Shown one piece after another: positions 17,257 through 26,134 of a stretch of DNA of 64,000 bases (positions are counted from its first letter, which is position 1; each line of letters opens with the position of its first letter). The notes under the pieces were generated by a model, which saw only the letters and a list, made by a program, of their open reading frames with translations, was not told the DNA's origin and ran no database searches. Source of the stretch: Parabacteroides timonensis (GTDB lineage Bacteria > Bacteroidota > Bacteroidia > Bacteroidales > Tannerellaceae); NCBI RefSeq assembly GCF_900128505.1, contig NZ_LT669941.1, positions 3,404,420-3,468,419 of the forward strand, given 5' to 3'. A program made the translations under genes and the position numbers.

Positions 17257-18250
17257 CCACCTTATTATCCCTGTTGGTAAGCGGCAATGCCACAATACCG
17301 AACAGACCACATATCACCGTCCAGGCAGTCTGAACCGTGTGAACCACAAGGGCGAAAGCAGCAGCATCATTTTCATTGACGCCAAAACATACCAGCGTTG
17401 CGATTACCATAAAATGCCATGCGCCGATACCGGCCTGCACAGGGACAGCTACACCGATACTACTCATGGTAAAAGCAATCAGTCCGACAGTTATCCCCAG
17501 GTCGCGTGTAAAGTCGAAAGCATAGAATGTGATATAGAAATAACAGAAATAACCACCCCAAATCAACAACGTCTGCAATAGGAAACGTCCTTTCTGCTTG
17601 AGTAACCATATACTCTTCATTCCATCCCACACATTCAGTAACAAAGACTTTGCTTTCTGAACCAGCGTAAAGTTACTCATATATTTGAAAACAAACCAAA
17701 TTCCGCCAACTAAAATTACAGCCCCCACATAAATCCATATAGAATCGAACATGGTACGGAAGCCGTCCAGCAACGCCGGATTCCTGGCGAAGAAGCTGAC
17801 AAAGAAGTCGAAATTAAAGATAAAGATCAATAAAGTGATCGATCCGACCACGATCGTATCGCTTACGCGGTCTATCAGGAGAGTCCCCAACAGCTTGGTA
17901 AAAGGGATCTTATCATATTTGGTAATAATACCGCAACGCCAAACTTCACCTACACGGGGAAGCACCATGTTTACCGCATAGTTTCCTAAAACAGCATAGA
18001 TTATATTGCTCATTTTAAAACGCTCGCCCAACGACGAAATAAGCAACCCCCAGCGAAGCCCGCGAACCACATTGGCAAACAGACCGAACAATAAAGAGAC
18101 CAGGATGATATCATATCTCACACCCTCGCGGATTACTCTCCATATCTCGGTAACATCCATATTACTATACAAGAACCAAAGCAGCAAACAGCCAAAAGCT
18201 AAGGGTAGAAATATCTTGACAAACGTTTGTAGTATACTTTTAAAATTCAT
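17237..18250 (-). CDS. Lysylphosphatidylglycerol synthase TM region / UPF0104 flippase-like membrane protein
   Basis: The 337-residue product has about eight hydrophobic segments and the family pattern: LRWGLLISSLGERFKMSNIIYAVLGNYAVNMVLPRVGEVWRCGIITKYDKIPFTKLLGTLLIDRVSD, spread over residues 66-130, and GVAVPVQAGIGAWHFM near residue 270. These proteins correspond to the integral membrane half of MprF and to glycolipid or dolichol-phosphate-sugar flippase-like proteins; the lipid substrate is unknown. No soluble LPG synthase domain is fused. It diverges from rsmA, and its C-terminal residues run into a heptad repeat. Confidence 0.8.
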   Translation of the reverse strand: MNFKSILQTFVKIFLPLAFGCLLLWFLYSNMDVTEIWRVIREGVRYDIILVSLLFGLFANVVRGLRWGLLISSLGERFKMSNIIYAVLGNYAVNMVLPRVGEVWRCGIITKYDKIPFTKLLGTLLIDRVSDTIVVGSITLLIFIFNFDFFVSFFARNPALLDGFRTMFDSIWIYVGAVILVGGIWFVFKYMSNFTLVQKAKSLLLNVWDGMKSIWLLKQKGRFLLQTLLIWGGYFCYFYITFYAFDFTRDLGITVGLIAFTMSSIGVAVPVQAGIGAWHFMVIATLVCFGVNENDAAAFALVVHTVQTAWTVICGLFGIVALPLTNRDNKVELAVDK

Positions 18251-18280
18251 TCTACGTAGGATACTTTAAATTATTTGTTG

Positions 18281-18288
18281 TATTTTTG
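18281..18288 (+). promoter_or_regulatory. Predicted rsmA promoter, -7 box
   Basis: TATTTTTG matches TAnnTTTG, 57 nt upstream of the chosen rsmA ATG. It lies inside a longer possible reading frame, which supports the downstream start. Confidence 0.55.
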
Positions 18289-18345
18289 TGCACCCGCAAA
18301 GATAAGCATTATATTTTAATACGAATACTTTACATCAAAAACCGG

Positions 18346-19149
18346 ATGAGATTAGTTAAACCGAAAAAAGCTTTAGGACAACACTTCCTGAAGGATTTAC
18401 ATATCGCTCAGCGTATAGCCGATACACTTAGCGACTACAAGGATTTACCTGTTTTGGAGATCGGTCCGGGGATGGGCGTACTAACGCAATATCTGCTGGA
18501 AGCCGGTCACGACCTGACTGTGGTGGAGCTGGATATGGAATCGGTAGATTACCTCGAACAGAACTTCCCTGCCCTCGAAAGACGTATCCTGGCTGAAGAT
18601 TTCCTGCGGCTGGATCTTTCAAAGCTATTTCCCGGTCAGTTCTGCGTCATTGGTAATTATCCATATAATATATCCAGCCAGATATTCTTCAAGGTACTCG
18701 ATTTCAAAGAGCATGTACCTTGTTGCTCCGGCATGATACAAAAAGAAGTGGCCGAACGACTGGCGGCCGGCCCCGGCAGTAAGACATACGGTATATTAAG
18801 CGTATTGCTGCAAGCCTGGTACACGGTAGAATATCTTTTCACGGTGAGCGAAACCGTATTCGACCCGCCTCCAAAAGTGAAAAGTGCCGTGATCCGGATG
18901 ATCAGAAACGACCGAAAAGAGCTCGGTTGTGATGAGAAATTATTCAAGACAGTCGTCAAGACCTCTTTCAACCAACGACGAAAAACGCTCCGCAATTCGA
19001 TGAAGCCGTTGTTGGGAAAAGATTGTCCGGATTATGCCTTGCCTATTTTCGATAAACGGCCTGAACAATTATCAGTCGAGCAATTCGTTGAATTAACATT
19101 AATCACCAACAAGTGGTTGCAACAAACGGGGACAATACAGAAAGAATAA
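18346..19149 (+). CDS. rsmA: 16S rRNA (adenine1518-N6/adenine1519-N6)-dimethyltransferase RsmA (KsgA)
   Basis: The 267-residue product starts MRLVKPKKALGQHFLKD, the conserved KsgA N-terminus. The SAM-binding motif is VLEIGPGMGVLT, followed by the acidic VVELDMES and AEDFLRLDL. The catalytic motif IV is IGNYPYNIS. The C-terminal domain has VFDPPPKVKSAVIRM and FNQRRKTLRNSM. It dimethylates two adenosines in helix 45 of 16S rRNA during 30S assembly. It is 21 nt upstream of the phosphoethanolamine transferase-like gene and likely co-transcribed with it and mgtE. Confidence 0.96.
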   Translation: MRLVKPKKALGQHFLKDLHIAQRIADTLSDYKDLPVLEIGPGMGVLTQYLLEAGHDLTVVELDMESVDYLEQNFPALERRILAEDFLRLDLSKLFPGQFCVIGNYPYNISSQIFFKVLDFKEHVPCCSGMIQKEVAERLAAGPGSKTYGILSVLLQAWYTVEYLFTVSETVFDPPPKVKSAVIRMIRNDRKELGCDEKLFKTVVKTSFNQRRKTLRNSMKPLLGKDCPDYALPIFDKRPEQLSVEQFVELTLITNKWLQQTGTIQKE

Positions 19150-19170
19150 AAACAGCACAAAAAACAACAC

Positions 19171-20877
19171 ATGAAACCAATAGGAAAAATAATCCGGGCG
19201 CTATTTCCATCTAACAATTACGGATGGATATTCCTGTTGTTTTTCCTGCTTCTTTTGCCAAACTTTGTGGTGATGTTCCGATCGAGCGACCTGGCCGGCG
19301 ATATAATGAAGCAAATTGCCTATCTGTTTTTTTCCTGCCTGATATTGTTCGTTCCGGCCTTATTGTTCAAAGCAAAAACATATTTCACGTTATCGAGCAT
19401 ATTCCTGTTATTCAGTCCGATCGAGATCGGACATGTTCTACTCAATAAAATGCCGATATCCATCGGATTGATGTCGGCCATCCTGAATACGAACAACCAG
19501 GAAGCCTTTGAGCTTATCTACTCATTGAAGGGATATGTCATCCTCTTCCTTCTGATCCTCATCCTCTATTACTGGATATTATTTACTAAGATAGAAAACA
19601 AACCGATACTTTCAGGACAGGGAAAGATTCTTGTATTCAGCCTGTTCACCCTTTTCAATATCGCTTTATGGCTGATGATGTGGAAGATGTCGGATTATAC
19701 CGACGGGGCGATCTACCGCTTGCGTGCCGCCAACTCGAACTTCAGCATGAAATATAAAAAGGTCTACCCCTGCGACCTGATCGCTGCTACTGCCGAAGTA
19801 ATAGGTATGGAACGTGAAATCGGGGAAATGCAGGAACAGCTGAAAGACTTCTCCTTCGAGGCCGAACGGGAGGATACGATACCGGGTAAAGAGATCTACG
19901 TACTGGTGATCGGAGAATCCAGCCGCTACGGCAACTATGCGTTAAACGGATACAACCGACCTACTACCCCGTTGCTCGATAAACAGGAAAACCTGGTGTC
20001 TTACAGTAAGGTGCTCACGACATCCAATCTGACCAACATAGCTATCCAGCAAATACTGACCCGGGCAACACCCGACAAGCCGGATATAGCTTACAAAGAA
20101 AAAGCACTGCCCGAGGCCTTTATAGAATGTGGTTTCAACACGGCATGGCTGGCCAGCCAGTCGTCGAGCGACCGTTTTGTAAAACGTATTACGGCCGATA
20201 TGGACTACACGTTCTTCTCCACCACCGATTTTGACTCTGCCGATAATTACGACGGAAAACTATTGCCCCACCTCGACTCAGTGTTGAGCCTGGACAAGCA
20301 AAGGCAACTGATCGTCATCCATACATTGGGTAGCCATTTCCGTTATAATGCCCGGTATCCGGAATCTTTTTGCCGTTTCACACCTTCACTGCACGAGAAT
20401 ACTGGGTACGACGTAGTCAGCCCTTCAAACAAGGAAGTACTGGTCAACAGCTACGACAATAGTATCTGTTACACCGACTATGTATTGAACGAGATCATCC
20501 GGAAGGTGGACGACCAAAAGGCCGTCAGTGCTGTTGTCTACCTGTCCGACCATGCTGAAAATCTCTACGACGACGCACGCAACCTGGCAGTGCACGGCAA
20601 TACGGAACCGTCTATTTACGAGTTGCATATTCCGTTATTTATATGGACTTCCACCGCCTACCGGACCGTTCGCCCGGAGAAAGCGGAAGCAATAGAAAAT
20701 CATAAAGAGAAAAAAGTAAGCACATCCAATCTGTTCCATTCATTCCTCGACATTGCAGGCATACGCTACGACGGCAATAACAAGGAACAAAGCTTTGCTT
20801 CGCCGGAATTCAGAGAAGACAGTGTATGGTATATACTAACACCGGACAAACGTCTGATTAAGAAAAGTGACTTATGA
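19171..20877 (+). CDS. Phosphoethanolamine transferase (EptA/sulfatase superfamily)
   Basis: The 568-residue product has four to five N-terminal transmembrane helices (to about residue 180), then a periplasmic sulfatase-fold domain. Visible motifs: VLVIGESSRYGNYALNGYNR (metal site), TTSNLTNIAIQQILTR (nucleophile Thr region), HTLGSHFRYNARYP and VYLSDHAENLYD (metal ligands). These fit phosphoethanolamine transferases that modify lipid A or core sugars; in Bacteroidales, lipid A phosphoethanolamine is linked to cationic peptide resistance. The precise acceptor is not readable. The stop overlaps the mgtE start by 4 nt (ATGA). Confidence 0.85.
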   Translation: MKPIGKIIRALFPSNNYGWIFLLFFLLLLPNFVVMFRSSDLAGDIMKQIAYLFFSCLILFVPALLFKAKTYFTLSSIFLLFSPIEIGHVLLNKMPISIGLMSAILNTNNQEAFELIYSLKGYVILFLLILILYYWILFTKIENKPILSGQGKILVFSLFTLFNIALWLMMWKMSDYTDGAIYRLRAANSNFSMKYKKVYPCDLIAATAEVIGMEREIGEMQEQLKDFSFEAEREDTIPGKEIYVLVIGESSRYGNYALNGYNRPTTPLLDKQENLVSYSKVLTTSNLTNIAIQQILTRATPDKPDIAYKEKALPEAFIECGFNTAWLASQSSSDRFVKRITADMDYTFFSTTDFDSADNYDGKLLPHLDSVLSLDKQRQLIVIHTLGSHFRYNARYPESFCRFTPSLHENTGYDVVSPSNKEVLVNSYDNSICYTDYVLNEIIRKVDDQKAVSAVVYLSDHAENLYDDARNLAVHGNTEPSIYELHIPLFIWTSTAYRTVRPEKAEAIENHKEKKVSTSNLFHSFLDIAGIRYDGNNKEQSFASPEFREDSVWYILTPDKRLIKKSDL

Positions 20878-22220
20878 TTGAACTGACGAAAGACTATATC
20901 GAAAATCTGAAAAGTATCATTTCCGAAAAAGATGATGCCAAAGCACAAGCGATGCTCCATGACCTGTATCCGGCTGATATTGCCGAGTTATACCAGGAAC
21001 TGAATCTGCAGGAAGCAATCTATCTGTATCTGTTGATGGATGGTGACAAAGCGGCTGACGTTTTGATGGAGTTGGACGAAGAAGACCGTCATAAGTTACT
21101 GAAAGAACTACCCAACGAGCTGATCGCCAAACGCTTCGTCGACAACATGGAAACCGACGATGCTGTAGACCTGATGCGTGAGCTGGATGAAGATACGCAG
21201 GAAGAGATCCTTTCGCATATCGAAGACGTGGAACAGGCGGGTGACATCGTCGACCTGCTGAAATACGACGAAGACACCGCCGGTGGTTTGATGGGTACGG
21301 AAATGATCGTGGTCAACGAGAATTGGAGTATGCCCCAGTGTATCGAAGAGATGCGTAAGCAAGCCGAAGACATGGACGAGATCTATTATGTTTATGTAAT
21401 AGACGACGACGAACGCCTAAAGGGGGTTCTCCCTCTTCAACGGCTGATCACCAACCCTTCCGTTTCCAAGATCAAGCATGTCATGAAGAAAGAACCGATC
21501 TCGGTACGTGATAGCGACAGTATCGAAGAAGTAGCCGAAACGATCGAGAAGTACGACCTGGTGGCTTTGCCGGTAGTAGACAGTATCGGACGCCTTGTCG
21601 GACGTATCACGATCGACGACGTAATGGATGAAGTTCGCGAACAACATGAACGTGACTACCAGTTGGCATCCGGTATCTCGCAAGACGTGGAAACTTCAGA
21701 TAACGTATTTACCCAGACGGCCGCCCGCCTTCCTTGGTTATTGATCGGTATGATTGGCGGACTGGCTAACTCGGTGATCCTCGGTGGTTTCGAAGGGAAC
21801 CTGGCAAGCAATCCGAAGATGGCGTTATTTATCCCATTGATCGGTGGAACAGGAGGAAATGTCGGTATACAATCGTCTGCTATCGTGGTACAAGGCCTGG
21901 CCAACAACTCTTTGAAGCAGGATAATATTCTCCCGCAGATATTAAAGGAAGGCATCGTTGCACTTATCAATGCCAGCATTATCAGTCTGGTCGTATTTGT
22001 TTACAATTTCTTTATGCTGGGAGACAAAGGTATCACAGCCTCGGTTTCATTGAGTTTGTTTTCCGTCGTCATGTTTGCCAGTATTTTCGGCACTCTGGTC
22101 CCGATGACACTCGACCGCCTGAAAATAGATCCGGCATTGGCTACCGGCCCGTTTATCACAATCACCAACGACATCATCGGCATGATGATTTATATGTTTA
22201 TATCTTCGGCGTTAACATAA
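20874..22220 (+). CDS. mgtE: Magnesium transporter MgtE
   Basis: The 448-residue product has the MgtE layout: an N-terminal helical superhelix (about 1-125), two CBS domains (about 130-255, including VLPLQRLITNPS and LVGRITIDDVMDE), the plug helix, and five transmembrane segments with IPLIGGTGGNVGIQSSAIVV and ATGPFITITNDIIGMMIY. The asparagine/aspartate ND pair in the last motif belongs to the Mg2+ pore site. The cytoplasmic domains gate the channel by sensing Mg2+. Its start codon overlaps the end of the preceding gene. Confidence 0.96.
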   Translation: MIELTKDYIENLKSIISEKDDAKAQAMLHDLYPADIAELYQELNLQEAIYLYLLMDGDKAADVLMELDEEDRHKLLKELPNELIAKRFVDNMETDDAVDLMRELDEDTQEEILSHIEDVEQAGDIVDLLKYDEDTAGGLMGTEMIVVNENWSMPQCIEEMRKQAEDMDEIYYVYVIDDDERLKGVLPLQRLITNPSVSKIKHVMKKEPISVRDSDSIEEVAETIEKYDLVALPVVDSIGRLVGRITIDDVMDEVREQHERDYQLASGISQDVETSDNVFTQTAARLPWLLIGMIGGLANSVILGGFEGNLASNPKMALFIPLIGGTGGNVGIQSSAIVVQGLANNSLKQDNILPQILKEGIVALINASIISLVVFVYNFFMLGDKGITASVSLSLFSVVMFASIFGTLVPMTLDRLKIDPALATGPFITITNDIIGMMIYMFISSALT

Positions 22221-22305
22221 AAACGAAGTCTGGTCGAGCACCCAGTTTGTTACACAGATTTATGTTAAATCGATATGTTGTAGAACATATTTGATACAAA
22301 GCTGT

Positions 22306-22313
22306 TATCTTTG
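22306..22313 (+). promoter_or_regulatory. Predicted lrgAB promoter, -7 box
   Basis: TATCTTTG fits TAnnTTTG, 27 nt before the lrgA ATG at 22341. Confidence 0.6.
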
Positions 22314-22340
22314 CAGAGTCTATTAAAACAGCAAAGAGAT

Positions 22341-22691
22341 ATGCTAAAACAAGCATTTTACATTCTGTTCTTCTATTTTACCGGAGAATTCATCAGCTCC
22401 TTTATCGATGGCTTCATCCCCGGAAGCGTGATCGGTATGATATTATTATTCCTGGCATTGGCTTTCAAACTGGTAAAACCTGCAAATGTTAAGAAACTGT
22501 CGACCATACTGACAGAAAACATGGGATTGTTTTTCCTTCCGGCAGGTGTCGGACTTATGACTTCGCTGGGTGTTATATCGCAATATTGGGCAGTCATTCT
22601 TACCGCATCCGTTGTCAGCACCATTTTAGTAATTGCCAGTGTCGCACTTATCCAGCAAAAACTAGGCAAGGAGGGCGGAAGTAATGAATAA
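22341..22691 (+). CDS. lrgA: LrgA/CidA family holin-like membrane protein
   Basis: The 116-residue product has four transmembrane helices and the CidA/LrgA motif FIDGFIPGSVIGMILLFLALAFKLVKP, with NMGLFFLPAGVGLMTSLG after it. ATG 22341 is preferred because the upstream part of the frame overlaps a promoter -7 box. LrgA and LrgB form a membrane pair linked in other organisms to murein hydrolase control and to pyruvate or glycolate movement. The stop overlaps the lrgB start by 8 nt, so the two are translationally coupled. Confidence 0.88.
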   Translation: MLKQAFYILFFYFTGEFISSFIDGFIPGSVIGMILLFLALAFKLVKPANVKKLSTILTENMGLFFLPAGVGLMTSLGVISQYWAVILTASVVSTILVIASVALIQQKLGKEGGSNE

Positions 22692-23382
22692 TCTGGTACA
22701 ATCGGAAATATTTGCACTCACATTGGTAATCGGTACTTACCTGGCTGCACTGGCCTTATATAAGAAAACCCGTATCAGCCTTTTGCATCCGTTACTGACC
22801 TCCATCCTCGTTATTATTGTCGTTCTGAAGACAATGGGTATAGAGTATGAGTCTTTTCAAAAAGGCAGTCATCTGATCCATTTCATGCTGGGTCCGTCGG
22901 TTGTTGCATTGGGATTCGTACTCTATGAACAGATGCAGTATCTGAAAGGGAATGTAATCTCTATCCTTACCTCGGTATTCGTCGGGGCAATAGTCGGGAT
23001 TGTAAGCGTTATCGTGATAGGTGACCTTATGGGAGCCGACCAGGCATTGATCGCCACTCTCCAACCCAAATCCGTAACGACTCCTATTGCTATGGGTATT
23101 GCCGAAAAGGCCGGAGGAATACCTTCACTAACGGCTGTCATCGTAGTTGCAGTAGGTATATTCGGCAGTATCGTAGGCCCATTCGTCATGAAAGTGTTAG
23201 GAATAGAGAGTCGAATTGCCAAAGGTCTGGCCTTGGGAGCATCCTCGCATGGCGTAGGAACTTCAGTCGCTATACAGATCGGAGCTATTGAAGGAGCGCT
23301 GAGCGGATTAGCCATCGGACTGATGGGAATCATGACTGCTATTCTGGTTCCCGTGATCAGTTTTATCATTTCCCTGTTTTAG
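22684..23382 (+). CDS. lrgB: LrgB family membrane protein
   Basis: The 232-residue product has about six transmembrane segments and the LrgB signature: LGPSVVALGFVLYEQ, LQPKSVTTPIAMGIAEKAGG, ASSHGVGTSVAIQIGAIEGALSGLAIGLMG. It is the partner of LrgA. Start ATG 22684 lies inside the end of lrgA (ATGAATAA overlap). Confidence 0.92.
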   Translation: MNNLVQSEIFALTLVIGTYLAALALYKKTRISLLHPLLTSILVIIVVLKTMGIEYESFQKGSHLIHFMLGPSVVALGFVLYEQMQYLKGNVISILTSVFVGAIVGIVSVIVIGDLMGADQALIATLQPKSVTTPIAMGIAEKAGGIPSLTAVIVVAVGIFGSIVGPFVMKVLGIESRIAKGLALGASSHGVGTSVAIQIGAIEGALSGLAIGLMGIMTAILVPVISFIISLF

Positions 23383-23463
23383 GAAATTCTTCCTCCGGAT
23401 ACCATTCACGTATCATATCAGACTGATTTGCAACTCTTTTCTAAACAAAAAGAATGCTACATG

Positions 23464-23494
23464 TTGGTATTTTAAGAGGAAAACACTACTTTTG
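23464..23494 (+). promoter_or_regulatory. Predicted efp promoter (-33 TTG, N20, TACTTTTG)
   Basis: TTG at 23464-23466, a 20-nt spacer and TACTTTTG at 23487-23494 make one of the better full Bacteroidetes promoters in the window, 57 nt upstream of efp. Confidence 0.7.
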
Positions 23495-23551
23495 TACCCG
23501 GAAATGACCGAAGACAACTCAAAAAATCATTATAAATAAAAAATATATCGT

Positions 23552-24118
23552 ATGATCAATTCACAAGACATTAAAAACGGAACGTGTATCCGCCTGGACG
23601 GGAAATTGTATTTCTGCGTTGAATTTCTTCACGTAAAACCAGGAAAAGGAAACACTTTCATGCGTACCAAACTGAAAGATGTAGTAAAAGGTGGTATCCT
23701 TGATCGCCGTTTCAATATCGATGAAAAACTGGAAGACGTACGCGTAGAACGTCGTCCTCATCAATATACATACAGAGAAGGCGAACATTATCATTTCATG
23801 AATCAGGAAACTTATGAAGATGTAATCATCGACAAGGCCCTCATCAACGGTGTTGATTATATGAAAGAAGAAGAGATCGTTGATGTAGTTTCTGACGCTT
23901 CTACAGATACAGTTCTTTTCGCCGACCTGCCTGCTAAGGTTCAATTGAAAATCACTTACACAGAACCGGGTGTAAAGGGCGATACTGCTACTAATACATT
24001 GAAACCTGCTACAGTTGAAACAGGTGCAGAAGTTCGTGTTCCGTTATTCATCAATGAAGGTGAAATTATCGAAGTAAACACAGCGGACGGTTCCTATTGC
24101 GGACGTGTTCGTTCATAA
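23552..24118 (+). CDS. efp: Translation elongation factor P
   Basis: The 188-residue product has all three domains: a KOW-like N-terminal domain with loop HVKPGKGNTF, the S1-like OB domain with EGEHYHFMNQETYEDV, and the C-terminal OB domain with KITYTEPGVKGDTATNTLKPATVETGAEVRVPLF and the end GEIIEVNTADGSYCGRV. The loop tip residue is Lys32, equivalent to the lysine modified in some phyla; no modification enzyme is in the window. It rescues ribosomes at polyproline. Confidence 0.97.
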   Translation: MINSQDIKNGTCIRLDGKLYFCVEFLHVKPGKGNTFMRTKLKDVVKGGILDRRFNIDEKLEDVRVERRPHQYTYREGEHYHFMNQETYEDVIIDKALINGVDYMKEEEIVDVVSDASTDTVLFADLPAKVQLKITYTEPGVKGDTATNTLKPATVETGAEVRVPLFINEGEIIEVNTADGSYCGRVRS

Positions 24119-24132
24119 TATTTGACGTTTAT

Positions 24133-24168
24133 AAGGGATGATACGGTGTATCGTCCCTTATTTTTTTC
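24133..24168 (+). terminator. Rho-independent terminator of efp
   Basis: A 12-bp stem (24133-24144 with 24148-24159, one G-U pair) around a 3-nt loop is followed by ATTTTTTT, 14 nt after the efp stop. Confidence 0.9.
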
Positions 24169-24186
24169 TTACCAAAATACATCGCT

Positions 24187-24873
24187 ATGAAAATAAAAGA
24201 ATGGGCAGAGGAAGACCGCCCACGTGAAAAAATGCTACTCAAAGGTGTTACATCCCTCAGTGATGCCGAACTCCTGGCCATCCTCATCGGTTCAGGCAAC
24301 AGCAGTGAAACGGCTGTCCAACTTTCACAACGTATCCTCAACAGCGTAGACAACAACCTGAATGCATTAGGCAAACAGGCGATCCATGACCTGGTCTCCG
24401 GATTCAAGGGAATCGGTGAAGCCAAAGCAATTACCATTTGTGCAGCCCTTGAGATAGGGAAACGGCGTAACCTGTCCGATCCTATACTGCGCAACAGCAT
24501 CCGGAGCAGTATCGATGCCTACAAACTCTTCCATCCGTTATTATGCGACTTACCATACGAAGAATTATGGGTTGCACTGACCAACCGTGCCGGGAAAGTG
24601 ATCAGAAAACACAGGATCAGCCAGGGTGGGACGGGAGAAACGTCTGCCGACCTCCGCATCATACTCAAAACAGCGATCAATGCACTGGCCTCGGGGATTA
24701 TCCTTTGTCATAATCATCCGTCCGGGAACACACATCCCAGTTCGCAGGACGATATCCTGACCAGACGTTTGGAAAAAGCGTCAGACTTGTTGGAGATAAA
24801 GCTGACAGACCATATCATCATTGCCGACGGCAGCTACTTCAGCTATGCGGATGAAGGGAGACTGGGGTTGTAA
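24187..24873 (+). CDS. radC: RadC family protein (JAB/MPN DNA-repair-like)
   Basis: The 228-residue product has the N-terminal helix-hairpin-helix part (LLKGVTSLSDAELLAILIGSG, GFKGIGEAKAITICAALEIG) and the C-terminal JAMM metalloprotease-like motif (LCHNHPSGNTHPSSQD; His, His, Asp ligands) with LTDHIIIADGSYFSYADEG. The function of RadC is still unsettled; it is linked to recombination-era DNA metabolism only by old genetics. Complete compared with the family. Confidence 0.94.
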   Translation: MKIKEWAEEDRPREKMLLKGVTSLSDAELLAILIGSGNSSETAVQLSQRILNSVDNNLNALGKQAIHDLVSGFKGIGEAKAITICAALEIGKRRNLSDPILRNSIRSSIDAYKLFHPLLCDLPYEELWVALTNRAGKVIRKHRISQGGTGETSADLRIILKTAINALASGIILCHNHPSGNTHPSSQDDILTRRLEKASDLLEIKLTDHIIIADGSYFSYADEGRLGL

Positions 24874-24918
24874 AACATTTTCTCTTTTCTACGGTTTAGT
24901 ATATAGAAGATATTAATG

Positions 24919-24926
24919 TATATTTG
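24919..24926 (+). promoter_or_regulatory. Predicted promoter of the MIP18-lpxH pair, -7 box
   Basis: TATATTTG fits TAnnTTTG, with TTTAG (24895-24899) 19 nt upstream as a possible -33 region. It is 18 nt before the gene start. Confidence 0.6.
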
Positions 24927-24944
24927 CATTCAAATTAAAAGAAG

Positions 24945-25262
24945 ATGAACAACGAATTCCTCCAAACAGAAGAAGCGATTGTCGCCATGCTGAAGACTGT
25001 ATACGACCCGGAGATTCCGGTCAACGTATTTGATCTCGGCCTGATATATAAAGTTGATGTAGACGACGAAAAGAACGTCCGTATAGATATGACCCTGACT
25101 GCCCCTAATTGCCCGGCAGCCGATTTCATCCTGGAAGATGTACGCATGAAAGTAGAATCGGTAGACGGTGTGAACAACGTGGAAGTCAACCTCGTGTTCG
25201 AACCGGAATGGGATAAAGAAATGATGTCGGAAGAAGCTAAACTGGAACTCGGTTTCTTATGA
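24945..25262 (+). CDS. MIP18/DUF59 family iron-sulfur assembly protein (SufT/PaaD-like)
   Basis: The 105-residue product shows the family motifs DPEIPVNVFDLGLIYKVDV and MTLTAPNCPAADFI (reactive Cys), then VEVNLVFEPEWDKEMMSEEAKLELG. The domain helps mature Fe-S proteins in many bacteria. No other suf genes are adjacent. Its stop overlaps the lpxH start (ATGA), a coupling with lipid A synthesis that may be only operonic convenience. Confidence 0.88.
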   Translation: MNNEFLQTEEAIVAMLKTVYDPEIPVNVFDLGLIYKVDVDDEKNVRIDMTLTAPNCPAADFILEDVRMKVESVDGVNNVEVNLVFEPEWDKEMMSEEAKLELGFL

Positions 25263-26035
25263 ATCCTTCGCGGAAGAAAATATATTTTGCATCGGACGCC
25301 CACCTGGGCGCCCGCTTTCACAAAGACCCGCTGGCAGTCGAGAAAAAACTCGTTCGCTGGCTCGATAGCATCAAGGAAGATGCACTGGCAATCTATTTCC
25401 TGGGAGACATATTCGACTACTGGTATGAATATAAATATGTAGTACCCAAAGGTTTTACCCGTTTTCTAGGGAAACTCGCCGAACTGTCGGACAGCGGTGT
25501 AGAGATTCATATATTTATCGGCAACCACGATATCTGGATGTTCGATTATCTTCCTAATGAGATAGGAGCAACCATTCACCGGGATGTATTAACTGTCGAC
25601 ATACTAGGTAAACGTTTCTTCCTGGGGCACGGTGACGAAGTAGATTACCGTAGCAAAGCATTCCGTTTTATCCGCGCTCTTTTCCGCAATAAATTCTGTC
25701 AATGGTTGTATGCCGGCATTCATCCCCGTTGGACATTCGGTTTTGCTCTCCGCTGGTCGTTGAGCAGTCGCAAAAAAGGGCTGGAGAAGCACAAGACATG
25801 TGAATCTCCCGACTATCAAGGGGAAGAGCACGAATATATGGTTCTCTTTGCCAAAGAGTATCTGAAAACACATCCGGATATCAACTTCTTCATTTTCGGC
25901 CACCGTCACATCATGCTCGACCTAATGCTCTCACGTACTTCCCGCCTACTGATAGCCGGCGACTGGATGAGACTGTTCTCCTATATCGTATGGGACGGGG
26001 AAAACCTGTTCCTTGAACAGTTCGAAGCAGAATAA
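25259..26035 (+). CDS. lpxH: UDP-2,3-diacylglucosamine diphosphatase (LpxH type)
   Basis: The 258-residue product has the calcineurin-like metallophosphatase motifs in order: FASDAHLGAR, YFLGDIFDYWYEYKY, FIGNHDIWMFDYL, FLGHGDEVDYR and FGHRHIM. These bind two Mn2+ and cleave UDP-2,3-diacylglucosamine to lipid X in the lipid A pathway, at the inner membrane face. The GDIFDYWYEY form is characteristic of LpxH rather than LpxI or LpxG. Confidence 0.92.
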   Translation: MNPSRKKIYFASDAHLGARFHKDPLAVEKKLVRWLDSIKEDALAIYFLGDIFDYWYEYKYVVPKGFTRFLGKLAELSDSGVEIHIFIGNHDIWMFDYLPNEIGATIHRDVLTVDILGKRFFLGHGDEVDYRSKAFRFIRALFRNKFCQWLYAGIHPRWTFGFALRWSLSSRKKGLEKHKTCESPDYQGEEHEYMVLFAKEYLKTHPDINFFIFGHRHIMLDLMLSRTSRLLIAGDWMRLFSYIVWDGENLFLEQFEAE

Positions 26036-26051
26036 CTTCACATAACGGCAT

Positions 26052-26084
26052 AAAAAAAGACTGCTCCAACCGGTGTCGGAGCAG
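26052..26084 (-). terminator. Terminator of pta-ackA
   Basis: CTGCTCC (26061-26067) pairs with GGAGCAG (26078-26084). On the minus strand the stem is followed by a run of seven T, 51 nt after the ackA stop. Confidence 0.85.
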
Positions 26085-26134
26085 CCTAAACACTAATCCT
26101 GTGTTTTGTAAGCTGTGAGGACTAGTACTATTTA